From assembly GCA_024195585.1 (NCBI GenBank), contig SWBL01000264.1, forward strand, positions 1-64,000: a DNA stretch of 64,000 nucleotides, in the 5' to 3' direction. Shown here piece by piece: positions 20,857 to 32,947 of this stretch; positions within the stretch are counted from its first letter, which is position 1, and each line of letters starts with the position of its first letter. The stretch is from Aureobasidium sp. EXF-3400. Lineage: Eukaryota; Ascomycota; Dothideomycetes; Dothideales; Saccotheciaceae. The position numbers and the translations under genes were made by a program. The notes under the pieces were generated by a model. The model had not been told where the DNA came from, searched no databases, and was given only the letters and a program-made list of their open reading frames with translations.

Positions 20857-21412
20857 ATTTTACGTAGCCAATCACACAACAAGAGCGTCACAGACCTGTT
20901 GCAGATGACACGGAAGTTGTTGTGCAGGCTGGCGTCCGTGTATCAAGGTTGAGTGATGTTATGTCGGTAGAGACTGAATTTCACCCGATTATGTCTGAGA
21001 CGGCGATTCGTGCATGTGTATTTGAATATTCGGGTTCGGGAATGGAGTGAAGGTGACCAAGAGACCGCATCTGGAAGTGATGCGACCTCGAATATATCTT
21101 GGCTTCGGACATAGGCGGGGTTTAGATTCGACACAACCACATCGTTGACTTTCATGGATGTAATTATATTTTATAATACGATTGTAGCAGGAAGGGAAAC
21201 AGTAAACAGAACATTGATATAGTAAGCTCGTAAATTGATCTCTTAAAGATATAAATATACATGAAACAGATAATAGGTAACGTAGTCACTCGTGATATCA
21301 AGATACAACAGATTCAAAATGGTCTTGTCTGGAAAAGACCCCCAATCGCTTTTTCCCATTGCATCGCGTAAACTCCCGTGAAAGCAGATGTTCGTTGCAC
21401 TGGCATAATGCT
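20857..21412. other. Intergenic: SEH1 upstream and LEU1 3' region
   Basis: 556 bases. AT-rich around 21155-21260 (LEU1 3' end). No gene recognised. Confidence 0.45.
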
Positions 21413-23731
21413 CTACCACTCGAGAGGCTCGGTCTTCTCCTCACCACGGTTGGTCTTGGGAACTGGTGCGGCTTCGACCTTGACGGGACCCTTGCGGTCG
21501 CGCTTGAGGAAGCCAGAGCCGTCGAGCCAAGGGGTCTCCTCGGTACGTCTGCGCTCGAACTTGACGATCTTGTCGTCCATCTGCATGGTAAGACCAATGT
21601 CATCGAGACCGTTAACGAGACAGTGCTTGCGGAACTCCTCGACGTCGAAGGATGAGAGGACAGTTCCGTCGGCCTTCTTAATCTCCTGGTTCACAAGGTC
21701 GACTTCAATCTCTGAGCCGGTGCTGGCTTCGTCGAAGATAGTCTTGAGAGCCTTCTCGTCACCGATACGGACAGGAAGCATGCCGTTCTTGAAGCAGTTG
21801 TTGAAGAAGATGTCACCAAACGAGGGGGCGATGATGCAGAGAATGCCGAAATCGAGAAGTGCCCATGGGGCGTGCTCTCTGCTAGAACCACAGCCGAAGT
21901 TGGGGCCCTGAACGACAAGAATCTTTGCGTCGCGGTAAGGCTTCTGGTTGAGAACGAAGTCAGAGTTCTCGCTCTTGTCCTCATTGTAGCGCCAGTCATT
22001 GAACAAGGCTGAGCTGAGACCAGAACGCTTGATGGTCTTCAAGAACTGCTTGGGGATGATAGCGTCGGTGTCGACGTTTGAGCGATCGAGAGGAGCGGCA
22101 ATACCCTTGAGCTGAGTAAACTTGGGCATTCCAGTTGAGGTGGTGGGGGCACCGCTGGAGACGGTGTTGCCCTGGGAAGTCTCGTCGAGATCCATGATCT
22201 CTTCGAGATCGGCGTCGCTTTCGGGTGCAGCTACCTCGGGCTCGGCTGAGACCTCACGAGGAGCCTTGCCAGTAACCTGCTGGTAGCCATCGAGCTTGCG
22301 CACGTCGGCGAGCTTGCCAACAAGGGCACAAGCGGCGGCCATAGCAGGAGACATCAAGTGGGTACGACCCTGGGCGCCTTGTCTGCCCTCGAAGTTACGG
22401 TTCGAGGTAGAGGCACAACGCTCCTTGGGGGAGAGGATGTCAGGGTTCATGCCAAGACACATGGAGCAACCGGCCTCTCTCCACTCGAAACCAGCATCAA
22501 TGAAGATCTGGTCGAGACCCTCGGACTCGGCACGCTGCTTGACCAAACCAGATCCAGGAACGACCATGGCACGCTTGATGTTGGATGCGACCTTCTTGCC
22601 CTTGACAATACCAGCAGCAGTGCGGAGATCCTCAATACGAGCGTTGGTGCATGATCCGATAAAGACCTTGTCCAAGACGACTTCCTCCATGGGAGTACCG
22701 GCAGTGAGACCCATGTATTCAAGGGCTCTGATACAGGCCTTCTTTCTGTTTTCGTCCTGGAAGTCGTCGGGACCGGGAACAACACCGTCGATAGGGATGA
22801 CATCCTGAGGCGAAGTACCCCAAGAGACAGTGGGAGCGATGTCCTTGGCGTCAATGAAGATGTCATGGTCGAACTTGGCGCCGTCGTCGGTCTTCAAAGA
22901 GGACCAGTAAGCGACAGCCTTCTTCCACTCGGGGCTATCGACCTTGGGAGCAAGAGGCTTGCCCTTGAGGTAGTCGAAGGTGATCTGGTCAGGGGCGATC
23001 ATTCCAGCTCTGGCACCTCCCTCGATTGACATGTTGCAAATAGACATTCTGGCCTCCATGGAGAGACTGCGGATGGCGGAACCGCAGAACTCAATGACAC
23101 TGCCAGTACCACCGGCGGTACCGATCTGGCCGATGACGTAAAGGACGATATCCTTACTGCTAACGCCGGGAGCGAGCTGACCGTCGACCTGGACGCGCAT
23201 GTTCTTGCTGCGCTGGGTGATGAGGGTCTGGGTGGCGAGCACGTGCTCAACCTCACTGGTGCCAATACCGAAGGCGAGCGAGCCGAAAGCACCGTGGGTC
23301 GAGGTGTGACTGTCACCGCAGACAACGGTAGTGCCAGGGAGGGTGAAGCCCTGCTCAGGGCCAATGATGTGAACAATTCCCTGTCTCTTGTCTCCCATAC
23401 CAAAGTAGGTGAGGTTGAACTCCTTCACATTGTCCTCGAGAGTGGTGCATTGTAACCTCGAATCATCCTCCTCGATGAATGTGGCAGCGCTCTTGAAGTT
23501 TTTCCTTGATGACGTAGGCACGTTGTGGTCGGTCGTGACAAGAGTGCAGTCGGGTCTGCGGACCTTTCTGCTGGCGTTTCTGAGGCCCTCGAAGGCCTGA
23601 GGCGATGTGACTTCGTGAACGAGATGTCTGTCAATGTAGAGCAAGATTGTGCCGTCATCTCTCTCGTCGACAATGTGGTCTTGGAAGACCTTGTCGTACA
23701 AGGTTCTGGGTCCTTTGACGACACCGGGCAT
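21413..23731 (-). CDS. LEU1: 3-isopropylmalate dehydratase (fused large and small subunits)
   Basis: Single exon, 772 residues. Converts 2-isopropylmalate to 3-isopropylmalate, second step of leucine synthesis, cytosolic in fungi. Large (LeuC-like) domain spans about 4-470, with substrate motif [21 protein letters not shown] near 137. The [4Fe-4S] ligands are Cys361 ([12 protein letters not shown]), Cys422 and Cys425 ([11 protein letters not shown]). An acidic linker (about 490-535) leads to the small (LeuD-like) swivel domain with [14 protein letters not shown] and [15 protein letters not shown]. All key residues are intact. The single-chain arrangement is normal for fungi. A CCG-N4-CGG element upstream suggests Leu3-type control. 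Confidence 0.97.
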   Translation of the reverse strand: MPGVVKGPRTLYDKVFQDHIVDERDDGTILLYIDRHLVHEVTSPQAFEGLRNASRKVRRPDCTLVTTDHNVPTSSRKNFKSAATFIEEDDSRLQCTTLEDNVKEFNLTYFGMGDKRQGIVHIIGPEQGFTLPGTTVVCGDSHTSTHGAFGSLAFGIGTSEVEHVLATQTLITQRSKNMRVQVDGQLAPGVSSKDIVLYVIGQIGTAGGTGSVIEFCGSAIRSLSMEARMSICNMSIEGGARAGMIAPDQITFDYLKGKPLAPKVDSPEWKKAVAYWSSLKTDDGAKFDHDIFIDAKDIAPTVSWGTSPQDVIPIDGVVPGPDDFQDENRKKACIRALEYMGLTAGTPMEEVVLDKVFIGSCTNARIEDLRTAAGIVKGKKVASNIKRAMVVPGSGLVKQRAESEGLDQIFIDAGFEWREAGCSMCLGMNPDILSPKERCASTSNRNFEGRQGAQGRTHLMSPAMAAACALVGKLADVRKLDGYQQVTGKAPREVSAEPEVAAPESDADLEEIMDLDETSQGNTVSSGAPTTSTGMPKFTQLKGIAAPLDRSNVDTDAIIPKQFLKTIKRSGLSSALFNDWRYNEDKSENSDFVLNQKPYRDAKILVVQGPNFGCGSSREHAPWALLDFGILCIIAPSFGDIFFNNCFKNGMLPVRIGDEKALKTIFDEASTGSEIEVDLVNQEIKKADGTVLSSFDVEEFRKHCLVNGLDDIGLTMQMDDKIVKFERRRTEETPWLDGSGFLKRDRKGPVKVEAAPVPKTNRGEEKTEPLEW

Positions 23732-24440
23732 TGTGGATAATGACTTGGTTTCTGTGATGAACTGAAGGTGTATAGCAGATAGTAAAAGGCTTCAGCACTG
23801 TGTGAAGGAAGTGGGGGTATCAAAAGTGAAAGGAAGAGGTAATGAGATTTGAAGACATGTTTCCCACCGCCGTCATCTATACTTGTACTTTGGCAGCTCT
23901 CGATGACCGCAGCCTCCGATCTCGACGACCTCCACTGACAAAATGCTTGAGGTGATTGGCTCGACGATCTCCACTTTGCCCGTGCCCCTCACAACTCGCC
24001 CCCGGTTGCGGTATCGCAGACAGAAGACCTCCGACTTCGCTCACGACTCTCCCCCTCTGCTCTGTCGCGATCATCATCTGTTTACCATCAAACTGATTCA
24101 GACATCTTCGGGAGATCTCCAGTTCGCACCTGCCGCATTCGACCCTGCTTATCCATGCTGTGGAGAGTTGATAGTTTGGCCGCACCACTATCAAGTCTAC
24201 TCCGTACAGTATCTCGCAGACAGTTGCAAAAGATGAAAGCTCCACTGCTCAGTCAGATTACGTACGGCCTTAGCATGTTTACCTCATAGAATTAAACTTA
24301 CAGGTGGTTCTCATCGGAGTCCTCGCCTTAGGGCGTGTTTAATTAGTCATGCAAGCGCCATCGGCGTCGAGTTGTATGAACAAGGCGAGTCATCTGGGCT
24401 GGATATCTATATTAATGCTATACACATGTTGTAAATTGGA
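23732..24440. promoter_or_regulatory. LEU1 promoter region and ALG7 3' end
   Basis: 709 bases. Holds the LEU1 leader (purine-rich near the ATG) and the CCG-N4-CGG site at 24002-24011. No gene seen. Confidence 0.5.
24002..24011. promoter_or_regulatory. Possible Leu3-type binding site (CCG-N4-CGG)
   Basis: CCGGTTGCGG lies 271 bases upstream of the LEU1 ATG. Yeast Leu3 (Zn2Cys6) recognises everted CGG triplets spaced by four (CCGGNNCCGG). The match to the spacing is exact, but such 6-base-defined sites occur by chance often. Confidence 0.35.
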
Positions 24441-25924
24441 CTACAAATTGTCCTGCGAGAATATGACCAACGCAAGACGATGTCTAACTGCAAGACCGAG
24501 GAGACCTACGAAAGTCTGCATGGCCAAGATTTCTACAGCAAGACGATCCTCCCTCTTCGGCCCTCTCCACACAAGCCATAGGTTGAGAATGGTCAGATTC
24601 GTGGTAGACGTGACCGTTCCTGCTTCGTCCGTCTCGACTCGCAGTAACTTCAGCACATCCAGTACCTTCAGCACTTCCCCTACCCATTTGTTCAAAGGCT
24701 TGTCGGACGTGAAGGTAGCCTTCGATGGCTCCAGAAGTCCAGTACGAGGATTGAATCGAGGTAGTCTGTGGCGAGGACATGGGACGATGTGGAAGAGTTG
24801 AGGTGCCGAGTAGATGAAGTTGAGGACTTGTGGGATGAAGAGAAGTATCAGAGTCTTGCTGAAGTGACCCATGATGCCTACCACGGCAAAGACCATTCCA
24901 GCAAAGTAGCAGTATGTATCCCCCACGAAGACCTTGGCGGGGAACCAGTTGTGCTTGAGGAGGGATAGAGACACTCCGAGGAACGGCAGTAAAAGGTATA
25001 CCGAGAACAGGTGCGAGTCGGTTGCTGGATGGAGGGTGGGTGTCGAAGGAACCAGATAGAATGCGTCGTTCAAGAGGATCAACAATGCGATAACAATCGA
25101 CTGAGCGACCTCGATACCATTGATACCAGCAAGGATGTTGATGCTGTTGGGGCAGAAGATGGAAATGGCTGACATGTATAGGTAGTACAATGAGCCCAGA
25201 TCAACGAGCTCTCCCAAGTATGGCCTCAGTGGAATTGGAACCACAACTTGAGTGACACCGAAGTCGACGAAGTATAGCCCCAAGATAGGGAGCGATGCAA
25301 AAGCCGGAATGAAGAATTTGTGCCTCCATCTGATATCGAAGAAGTCATCGATAATGCCGAGGATGATGACAGTCGCAAGGGTGCCATATGCGAACCCGTA
25401 TGATGCAAGCTTGGCCGGTCAGAATATACTACGAACAGTGGACATGATACACTTACCTTTTCAAGAGGAAATCGGTGCAAAAATCTTCCTGTCTCGACTA
25501 CCTGGGCTTCGATCATGATATCCTTGTTGCCGCCTCCTGAAGTTGCCGCTACGATATCGTGCTTGAAGGCAAAGGGGAGGAAGGCGATGATACACAAAAG
25601 GTATACAAGAGCACTGACTAAACCCATCATTTCTGGCCTACATATCTTGAGTCAGCATAACTATTGTTATTTCAGAGCGAAGATTACTGACAGTTCAATG
25701 GGTTGCTTCTTTGACATATCCTTTCCCTTTCGCCCGACTCGGATGAACGCATCTCCAGTCCATCTTATGATAGCATACGATGACGAGAATGCTAAACCGC
25801 TCAAGGCGATTGATGCAAATACCGGCGCACCATCACTGCTCCAAGTGTTGGAGAGTACGCCAAGGCTCGCTGCAGAGCAAGCCAACAGTGACCACGTCTC
25901 GGTGTTGCTGAGTTGTCCAGTCAT
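24441..25924 (-). CDS. ALG7: UDP-GlcNAc:dolichyl-phosphate GlcNAc-1-P transferase
   Basis: Three exons: 25692..25924, 25457..25637, 24441..25409 (introns 54 and 47 nt); 460 residues starting MTGQLSNTETW. First enzyme of the dolichol-linked oligosaccharide pathway, ER membrane, target of tunicamycin. Family motifs are all visible: KDMSKKQPIELPE near the end of exon 1, the Asp-rich IIDDFFDIRWRHK, CPNSINILAGINGIE, the loop KVFVGDTYCYFAGM, and the GPT-specific HIVPCPRHRLPRFN. About ten hydrophobic segments fit the multipass topology. Exon-intron joins restore the expected ELPEMMGLVSA sequence. Confidence 0.95.
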
Positions 25925-26751
25925 TGTTGTATCTGAGACGGAGTCAATTGGTAGAGTCCATCGACTGTCTTTATTCCCGAACGATTGTCTGAAGATTTTG
26001 TTGCACAGTGAGCATTTGGAAAAGGTGTCAACTTGCACATGCTTCGTAGCACTCCTGAGCTTATCTCCGATAGATCCGATGCCGATCTCAGATCAATCTG
26101 CGTCACTGATGTCTATGTTTGTCTGACTATGTTCATAGTTTCTGGCATCAGATTGCTTCCTCAGAGCGACACTTGTTGTATCGAGATTGGTGTCGAATGG
26201 AATGTCACTTGTCACTTGATACTCACTCTGCCTACGGTAACATAGGTAGTTTCATTATGTGAGGATGGTCAAAGTTAATAATCACCACTACAAAGCCAAA
26301 CGACCACAATATCTGGGTCGGGAAAGCTGAGCTGTGGGTGGAATGAAACTAGAAGGTATCTATCATGGATTTTGCGGTCTATACCAGCAAGCCACCGCTG
26401 CATGCTTGATGTACAAGGATATATCGTAAGGAACAGGGTCATACCTACAGCATGATGGAGACGGAATTTCAGGGCTTGTATCGATGATAACCGAACACCA
26501 CGGACGTCTTTTAAGGGCTGGGAAAAAGAAGTGTGTGGAAGCTTTGAGAGTTTTGTTGCTTATGACCTTGAGAAGCGGTCCCTAATTTTACAGATGCCCA
26601 TTCTGACCAAACTCCGGATTCCGTTTGCCATCGGTAATTTTTGTATGGCCAATTGGGTGACCAGATATCGACATGTGCCATGCGGACAGTATATACATGC
26701 CACAGCTTGTGTTGTACAGTGGATACGAACAAGTGGATGTAAAGACAGCGT
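25925..26751. other. ALG7 upstream and MRP21 3' region
   Basis: 827 bases without a supported gene. An in-frame extension of the ALG7 frame upstream of 25924 (MQVDTFSK...) is not membrane-like and is probably not translated. Confidence 0.45.
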
Positions 26752-27498
26752 TTACCAACCCTGCTTTCTCATCTGGTTGACCATCTTGACGGTGCCACGG
26801 AAAGCCTCCTTGAAACGTCTTCGCCAGCGCTCAGAGTGTAGACGCTTCCTCTTAAGACCGGGACGCTCGTGGAAGCGCTGCTTGTTGAAGTCTTGACGGA
26901 CTCTGTTTCTGCCGCAAAGTTGTTCGACCTCACGGAAAGCGCGGCCAACATCGCCGCCGTTTTTGACTTGGACAGTCTTGCCGAGAGTGGGACTGGGAGT
27001 GAAGTCGAGGCTCTTGACAGGTCTAATTTCGGCCCTGTAGCCGCCGTTCAGAGAGTTTGAGGATCTGTTGGAGGGTCTGAGACTGGTAAGGAAGTCTTCC
27101 ATAGAGTCCATAGGCTTGACACGGCTCTTCTCCTGTGCTGAGGGAGTAGCGAAGCGAGAGGTGCGTTGCTCAGCGACATTGGGGACGCCTTTGGTGCCAT
27201 CAAGAGCACTATCCATCAGGTCGACCATGGAAGAAGTCTCATTGCGCTGTTGTGTGGGAGCGGGTGTCGAGGCAGCGTCTTCTCCAGCGGTAGCGGAAAT
27301 ATCATGAGACCGTGTCTCTTTCTCTTCTTGCTTGAGCTGGCGAATAAAGGCATCGGGTTGGTCTTGACGTAGCAGACGGGTGGTGGTGAAGGAGCGGATG
27401 GCGAAGGGGGAGAGCTGTGTGCGATACAGCGGCGATGTGTATAGCGATAGCGGACGACAGCGCGTCAGGGCCCGCGCGGCAGCTTGTGACAATTCCAT
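26752..27498 (-). CDS. MRP21: Mitochondrial small-subunit ribosomal protein bS21m
   Basis: Single exon, 248 residues from the ATG at 27498 (MELSQAAARALTRCRPL). The Arg-rich N-terminus with FAIRSFTTTRLL fits a mitochondrial presequence. A fungal-specific middle region of low complexity precedes the conserved S21 core in the last 75 residues: GRAFREVEQLCGRNRVRQD, then FHERPGLKRKRLHSERWRRRF. The frame reads open further upstream, but that part overlaps the divergent promoter and is not expected to be translated. Component of the mitoribosome small subunit. Confidence 0.9.
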   Translation of the reverse strand: MELSQAAARALTRCRPLSLYTSPLYRTQLSPFAIRSFTTTRLLRQDQPDAFIRQLKQEEKETRSHDISATAGEDAASTPAPTQQRNETSSMVDLMDSALDGTKGVPNVAEQRTSRFATPSAQEKSRVKPMDSMEDFLTSLRPSNRSSNSLNGGYRAEIRPVKSLDFTPSPTLGKTVQVKNGGDVGRAFREVEQLCGRNRVRQDFNKQRFHERPGLKRKRLHSERWRRRFKEAFRGTVKMVNQMRKQGW

Positions 27499-27675
27499 GG
27501 TGGTATGTGAGAGAAATAGAGCCAATGTCGCTCGTGCTCGCTGTCGGCGACTTTTCCAAAGCCTTGGCGGCTTGCGGCAAGCCAGCGAGAGTTCGAAGTC
27601 GGGGCAGTCGCGCGCAGTCTCGAACTTGTCATCTCCAAATTCATTCTTTCCTGTTTCATCCACGACATCTGCGCC
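27499..27675. promoter_or_regulatory. Compact divergent promoter MRP21/RBM25
   Basis: Only 177 bases separate the two ATGs on opposite strands, so both core promoters and leaders must lie here. No TATA box seen. Confidence 0.6.
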
Positions 27676-30063
27676 ATGGCTTACAACAACTATCCCCGTA
27701 TGTCCTCCCCCTCGAACGCCTTCCTTTCTGACCATCTGCTGACTTTGCGCAGCCCCGGGATCGTATAGCAGGCCGCCGTATGGCTTCCCGCCCAACATGG
27801 GTGCTCCGCCAGCCATGGGTACGCTCTACTGCATATCAATTCCACATGACCACTCACTAACCCCACTCTCCCAGGTGCTGCGCCTGGTATGTCCCCTCCT
27901 CCAGGCATGAGTCCTGCCGCAACTCCCCTACCCGGCCGTCCTGCCTCCGTCGCTGCTCCCTTCGCTCCGCCGCAAAACCTACCCGACATCAACTTCAACG
28001 CTCCCGTCATCCGCCTCGGTGTCAGCCAGAACCCCTCAAAGCCTTCTCCCTATGGTTACGATTCACGCGCCCCCGACAATGCTTCCGGAAACCGTAGTCG
28101 CGTAGGTCTCGGCGCCGACCAAAGAATGCCCCGCGAAACCGTTCAGCTCGTCCCCCCTACCTTGGAAGAAGTCAGCAGGACCATTTTCGTTGGAGGCTTG
28201 GTCGATGGTGTTCCCGATGATGCCCAGCTCGAGGACATTCTGGGCGCTGGCGGTCAAGGCCCTGTCAAACTGCGACGCTGGACCCGTGTCACTGACGCAG
28301 ATGGAAAGCCCTGCCGCTTCGGTTTTGCCGAGTATGAAGACGCTGGTGCCTTGCAACTGGCCACTGAAATTCTCAAGGAAATCGATGTACCTTTGCGGGA
28401 AAAGGGCAAGCTTCTGAAAGACGAAGAAGGAAATACCAAGAAAGCAAAGCTCCTGGTCATTGTTGACCAAAACTCACTCGAGTACATCGAGAAATGGTCC
28501 AAGCCTTCTGCCGAAGAGCTCCAGTTCCGCTTGGACACCGCAAAGGACGACCTGAACCGTGTCCTGGCTCACTTGTCTTCTCAGGATTCCTTGACCAACG
28601 GTGCCGACAAGAACGGAGATGTCGTCATGGAAGATAGCCACAAACCAGATGGCGCAGAGGTCATCACTATCCCCGTCGCTGCCGAAGACGAGCTGTCCGA
28701 CATTCCCGCCGAGATGCGCGAGACGGTCGCCGCCGAAATCGCTGCTTTCAGAGACCGTAGCATTCAGCGTGATCTTGAGCGCCTGCGCAAAGAGGAAGAG
28801 CTGGAGGCCGCCGAACGTAACCGATCCGCACCGAGACCCAGTCGCCTTGCTTCACCCCCTCTTTCTGCTCCATCAGGCCCTGGAGGCGTCAACGGGGTAC
28901 CTGTCGGTCCTCGCGATCGCACTGTCACTGGGGCCCCATCGGGTCCAAAGGGATACAGGGGCGCACAGATGCCCAAGGACTACGTGGATGGAGTTAATTT
29001 TGTCAACGGCAAGCACGAAGATGACGATGATTCGGCCTCTGACTCGGAAATCGAACGACGTCGTGAGGATAAGAAGAGCGCGGAGTTGGAGAAAGTGTAT
29101 CTGGATCAAGAAAGACGCTGGCTCAACGTGGAAAGAAGACATATTCAGGCACTTGCACGAGCCGATGCGGAAGAGGAAGCCGAGCAAAGCGCTCGCCAAC
29201 AGCGTCGCGAGACTCTGGCGCAGAAATATCAAGAATTCGATGATGAAGAGGAACTGCGCAGACCCAGCGAGCTATTCTACCGCGACCGCAAGGCATGGAT
29301 CCGCGCACGCAGAGACTTCAAGCATGCCGAACGCTCTAGAGATGAACAGGATCGTGAGGACGAGAGGAAAGAACGTGCACGCGAGCAACGCAAGATGGAC
29401 GGTGCTCGTGGCATGGCTGACAACTTCCTGGCCGAAGCCGGTCAAGAGCTGTCTACCCGCAGTGCCGCTACGAAATCACAACCCAAGGCATTCACGCTCA
29501 ACCTGGGTAGTCTCGGCGGCAATGGCGCAGCTCGTGAGGAATCAGAAGAGCCGGAAGAGCAGCAGAAGAGGGGCGTGGCCAAGCAGCAAACCATGGCCGA
29601 AATGGAAGGCCTGCTCGACGACGAAGACGACACCACGCAGGGCAGCGGAGATCGCAAGAAGGCTCTGCTGCGTGCAGTCGACTTCAAGCCTCTTGCTGCT
29701 GGCGAAAAGATGAACGACGACGAACGTCAAGCCGCCACTCGCGCACTCGCCGCGTCTATCCCTACATCTCTTGCAGATCTATTTGGCTGGCCAGTTAAAT
29801 GGGCACACCTGCCAGACTCGGTCATCCGCGAACAACTGCGTCCGTACGTCCAAAAGAAGATTTTCGAATCTCTGGGTGTGCAGGAAGACATGCTTGTCGA
29901 GGTTATCGAGGGTGTTGTGCGCAGACATGGTCGTCCCGAAGAGATTGTGGAGGAGTTGAGCGACACACTCGACGAAGAGGCCGAAGGACTTGCGAGAAAG
30001 GTCTGGCGTATGGTCGTCTTCTTCTCCGAGTCTGAAGCTAGGGGGTTGGTTGTCAGGGAGTAA
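27676..30063 (+). CDS. RRM-PWI splicing factor (RBM25/SNU71 type)
   Basis: Three exons: 27676..27697 (22 nt), 27753..27818, 27875..30063; 758 residues. The first two exons give MAYNNYPPPGSYSRPPYGFP, a Pro/Gly-rich start. An RRM (about 115-200) has RNP-2 TIFVGGLV and RNP-1-like CRFGFAEYE. A long charged RE/RD-rich coiled region follows (about 300-600, RRREDKKSAELEK, ERKERAREQRK). The PWI domain is at the C-terminus (DLFGWPVKWAHLPDSVIREQ to the end). This order is that of human RBM25 and yeast Snu71, U1 snRNP-associated regulators of 5' splice-site choice. Symbol withheld because the orthology name differs between fungi. Confidence 0.92.
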
Positions 30064-30255
30064 AAGCAAAGTCAAACTATGTAGTTGTACGAGCCCCGTT
30101 CTTACTCATTATGTTTTCAGCATAGATCTCTCAAGACGCGATAGCGTCTGGTCAAAATTCTGTATCGAGTCTTCAATGTCTTGTATGTACAAACGATCGT
30201 TGCAGCATCCAGGCCAAAAAGAAAGGACCCGCCATCACCGCTTCTGAATATACAT

Positions 30256-32579
30256 CTAAACTTCCTCAGCACCCCTAGGCAGATCAAACAACCTCCTGTA
30301 ATCGACCTTGGTACCTCCCAACAATCCCATCCCCAGCTCTTTAGCTCCAAACATCGACACCGCACCACTTCCTTCACCATCAAACCAGAAATCCGCACAG
30401 TTACGTGCGACGCCTTTGGTAAAGGGATTTTCTCGCCGTTGAGCAAGGACTTCTTGGGCGCGGGAGCCGTGGAGAGCGGTCGCAACGAAGGTGTCGACGC
30501 CTAACAGACGTTTCCATTGTGCAAAGCAAGACTCGGTGCCGCCGGTCGTGCGAGGGGTGCCTGTCCTGGGGCCACCGCCTGAAGAACCAATACTACCGCC
30601 TTCTTGCGAGGTAGAGCCTGTGGTGAGGGCTGTGACTAATGGGCCAGCATGGTTGTTGCGCATGGCTTCCCAGGTTGTCATGGCGCGGGCGATTTGTGTG
30701 AGCTGGACGAAGAGCAGCATTATTGTCCAGGTTAGTTGGACACTGCCCCAACCGTTCACAAGGATGGTAAAAGGATCTTTGGACCATTGGGCGCAAAATT
30801 CTGGTTTTAGGACTGCGCATTGGATGGATGTGGGTGGTGGTGTGGGGAGGAGGGCGAGGTAGGCTAATGTGAGTTGGATGAGGAAAGCGATGCCCGTGAG
30901 GAGGAAGATGATGTAGAGGACAAAGGCGCGGTGATTGTTGACGCCTACACAGTTGTTCAACCCTGAAGGTATGGTTAGCATGATTCTGGAGACTCGTGAT
31001 CGAAGGATAGATTTACAGGGGCAATGGTGATCATGGCGAGCCACGCAACGGTTGCACCGCCTGCAGTGCTTGCTTCGTAGTGGCTTTCTGATCATACACA
31101 TCGTGCAGAAATGATGTTCGTCAAATGCCTTTGCATCGATGAGTTCTTCAATGGTCGCTTTCTGTTGTCCGCGAGATGCCGAGCGAGGGATATAACCAGG
31201 ATCCATGGCCATGGCTGTAAAGTAGTAGTATGCACAAAGGCCGAACGCGGCGACGAAGAAGAAGTTGAGGAAAAAATGGCTTGTGAAGGTAGCTGGCAGA
31301 TCTTAGCAAATGCAGAAAGGGGAAGGGTCGTGACTGCCTTACTGGGAAGAATCTGAGTAATGTATCTGATGCCGACCCACGCAAGAGTTGCTGCGAAAAC
31401 TCCGGCCAAAAACGGCTGTTCGATAAATGTCAGCAATATAACGACAAGTGCCTGGACGATGGATACGTACCGTCTTGTGCATATGGTTCATATCATTGGG
31501 TGCCCATTTAAGCAGCTTCTGCGACGCTAATTGCAAAAGGTACGATGTGATCATAGAAATAGGTAGGCCGAAGTATACCGGCATAACAGACAGAATATAC
31601 AATGTGATTCCAATGACGACAAAAGGCCAACAGAAGAAGAATCTCTCCAAGAACTTTTTCGTGTCTTTGACAAAAGCCAATGGGAAAGCACGAGGATTAC
31701 CTGACGGATCGAAGCCGCTATCCGAAAGAGCGCGATGCCATTGTCGTGTCGAATTCATGTCGCTTGCAGTGACGGCAGGTGTCTTGCCTTCGTTGTTTGC
31801 GACGAAGCGGTCGGCACCGTATTCGAGCAGTTTTTGGATGCAGTTGTAGCTGCCCTTGACCAGAGCCCAGTGTAGTGCAGTGAAGCCCAAGTCATCTCTT
31901 GCGTGCACATCGGCACCCCATTTCAGCAAAACGTCCAGACAGGCAGGGAAGCCCTTATAGGCAGCCCACATGAGACTTGTATGTCCTTGCGAATCGGCAA
32001 TGTCGACGGGTACATCTGCTTGGTGCAGAAGAAGGATAAGCTGAAAGACATTCCCGTCCAGGGTAGCCGAGTGTAAAAGATTGTATCCTTGATCATCGGT
32101 CAGGAGGGGGTCCGCGCCTTGTTGTAGAAGGAGGTTTACGACGTCCAGATGGCAGCGCTTGGAAGCCCATAGTACAGGAGTAGCCTCTGCGTCGCCGCCC
32201 TTTGCGTTCACGTTTGCGCCGGCTTCAAGTAGGTAGTGACAAAGAGCGTAGTGTCCGTTAATGGCAGCCCACTGTGGTGTCTTGTCAGCGCTCCTGGTCC
32301 CTGGCGCATCTCGTCCGGGAGTATTACATGCAGGGCTGTGATGCCCTGAGGATCTGCCGATGTTGCTGATGCCTTGCCGCTGTCGAAGAGTTTCTGGATC
32401 GATCGTAGTTCACCCAGTCTAGCCAAGGCCATCAAGTCCTCCTGGATAGGGTGGATTGGTGACGAGGGCATGTCGTCGACTTCGAGATGTCCATTGCCGT
32501 TACTCGTGGGTGCCCTCGGGGTGGTGATGACTGCAGGCCGATCGCGACTCGAAGGCGACGCACCTTCTTTGGTTGCCAT
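30256..32579 (-). CDS. AKR1: Ankyrin-repeat DHHC protein S-palmitoyltransferase
   Basis: Five exons: 32328..32579, 31471..32271, 31343..31415, 31017..31292, 30256..30962 (introns 50-56 nt); 702 residues. About six ankyrin repeats (GITALHWAAINGHYALCHYL, QGHTSLMWAAYKG, LGFTALHWALVKG) are followed by hydrophobic segments (FFCWPFVVIGITLYILSV and others), the Cys-rich DHHC domain (CTMCMIRKPLRSKHCRRCNR, HDHHCPW|LNNCVGVNNH, with the intron inside the Trp codon) and two more membrane helices. The active-site DHHC is intact. Known role of Akr1: palmitoylation of Yck-type kinases at the Golgi, endocytosis and pheromone signalling. Confidence 0.94.
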
Positions 32580-32947
32580 GATTTGTTGCTAGGAGATTAA
32601 GAATTACGATTGCATATTGAGTGTGATTCGAGTGTAGTATACGAGTGGTCGCGCGTGCTTACGCAGCCTTTAATTCTGGTTGTGGCGCGGGGCAATCTAT
32701 CAATCTACCAACTTGTGGCTGTGTCGCTCTCCCGTCTTCCGCTCGGGGGTCCTTTCCGCCCGCATTCTACCTTGGCCTTCAACTTCTCCAGTCATCTACG
32801 CGCTTTGCTTCTTTGTATCATAGTAGCCATCACGTCTCTCTCTCAAAGTCCTCCCATGCTGTGGTCCAAAGTTAAGTCTCCCCAGAGCTTCTGCTCAGTC
32901 AGGACTCCGTCCATGTACTTTTCGGCGTAGTCTTCGTCTTCCATGAA
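32580..32947. other. Spacer with coding-like tail of the MYND gene
   Basis: Between two minus-strand genes. Bases 32843-32947 continue the MYND reading frame after its TGA for 34 sense-looking codons. The remainder is AKR1 leader, pyrimidine-rich. Confidence 0.45.

Noticed and set aside
26752..27816. N-terminally extended MRP21 reading frame
   Set aside because: The extra 106 codons cross the divergent promoter and antisense of the RBM25 first exons; the ATG at 27498 begins a plausible mitochondrial presequence.
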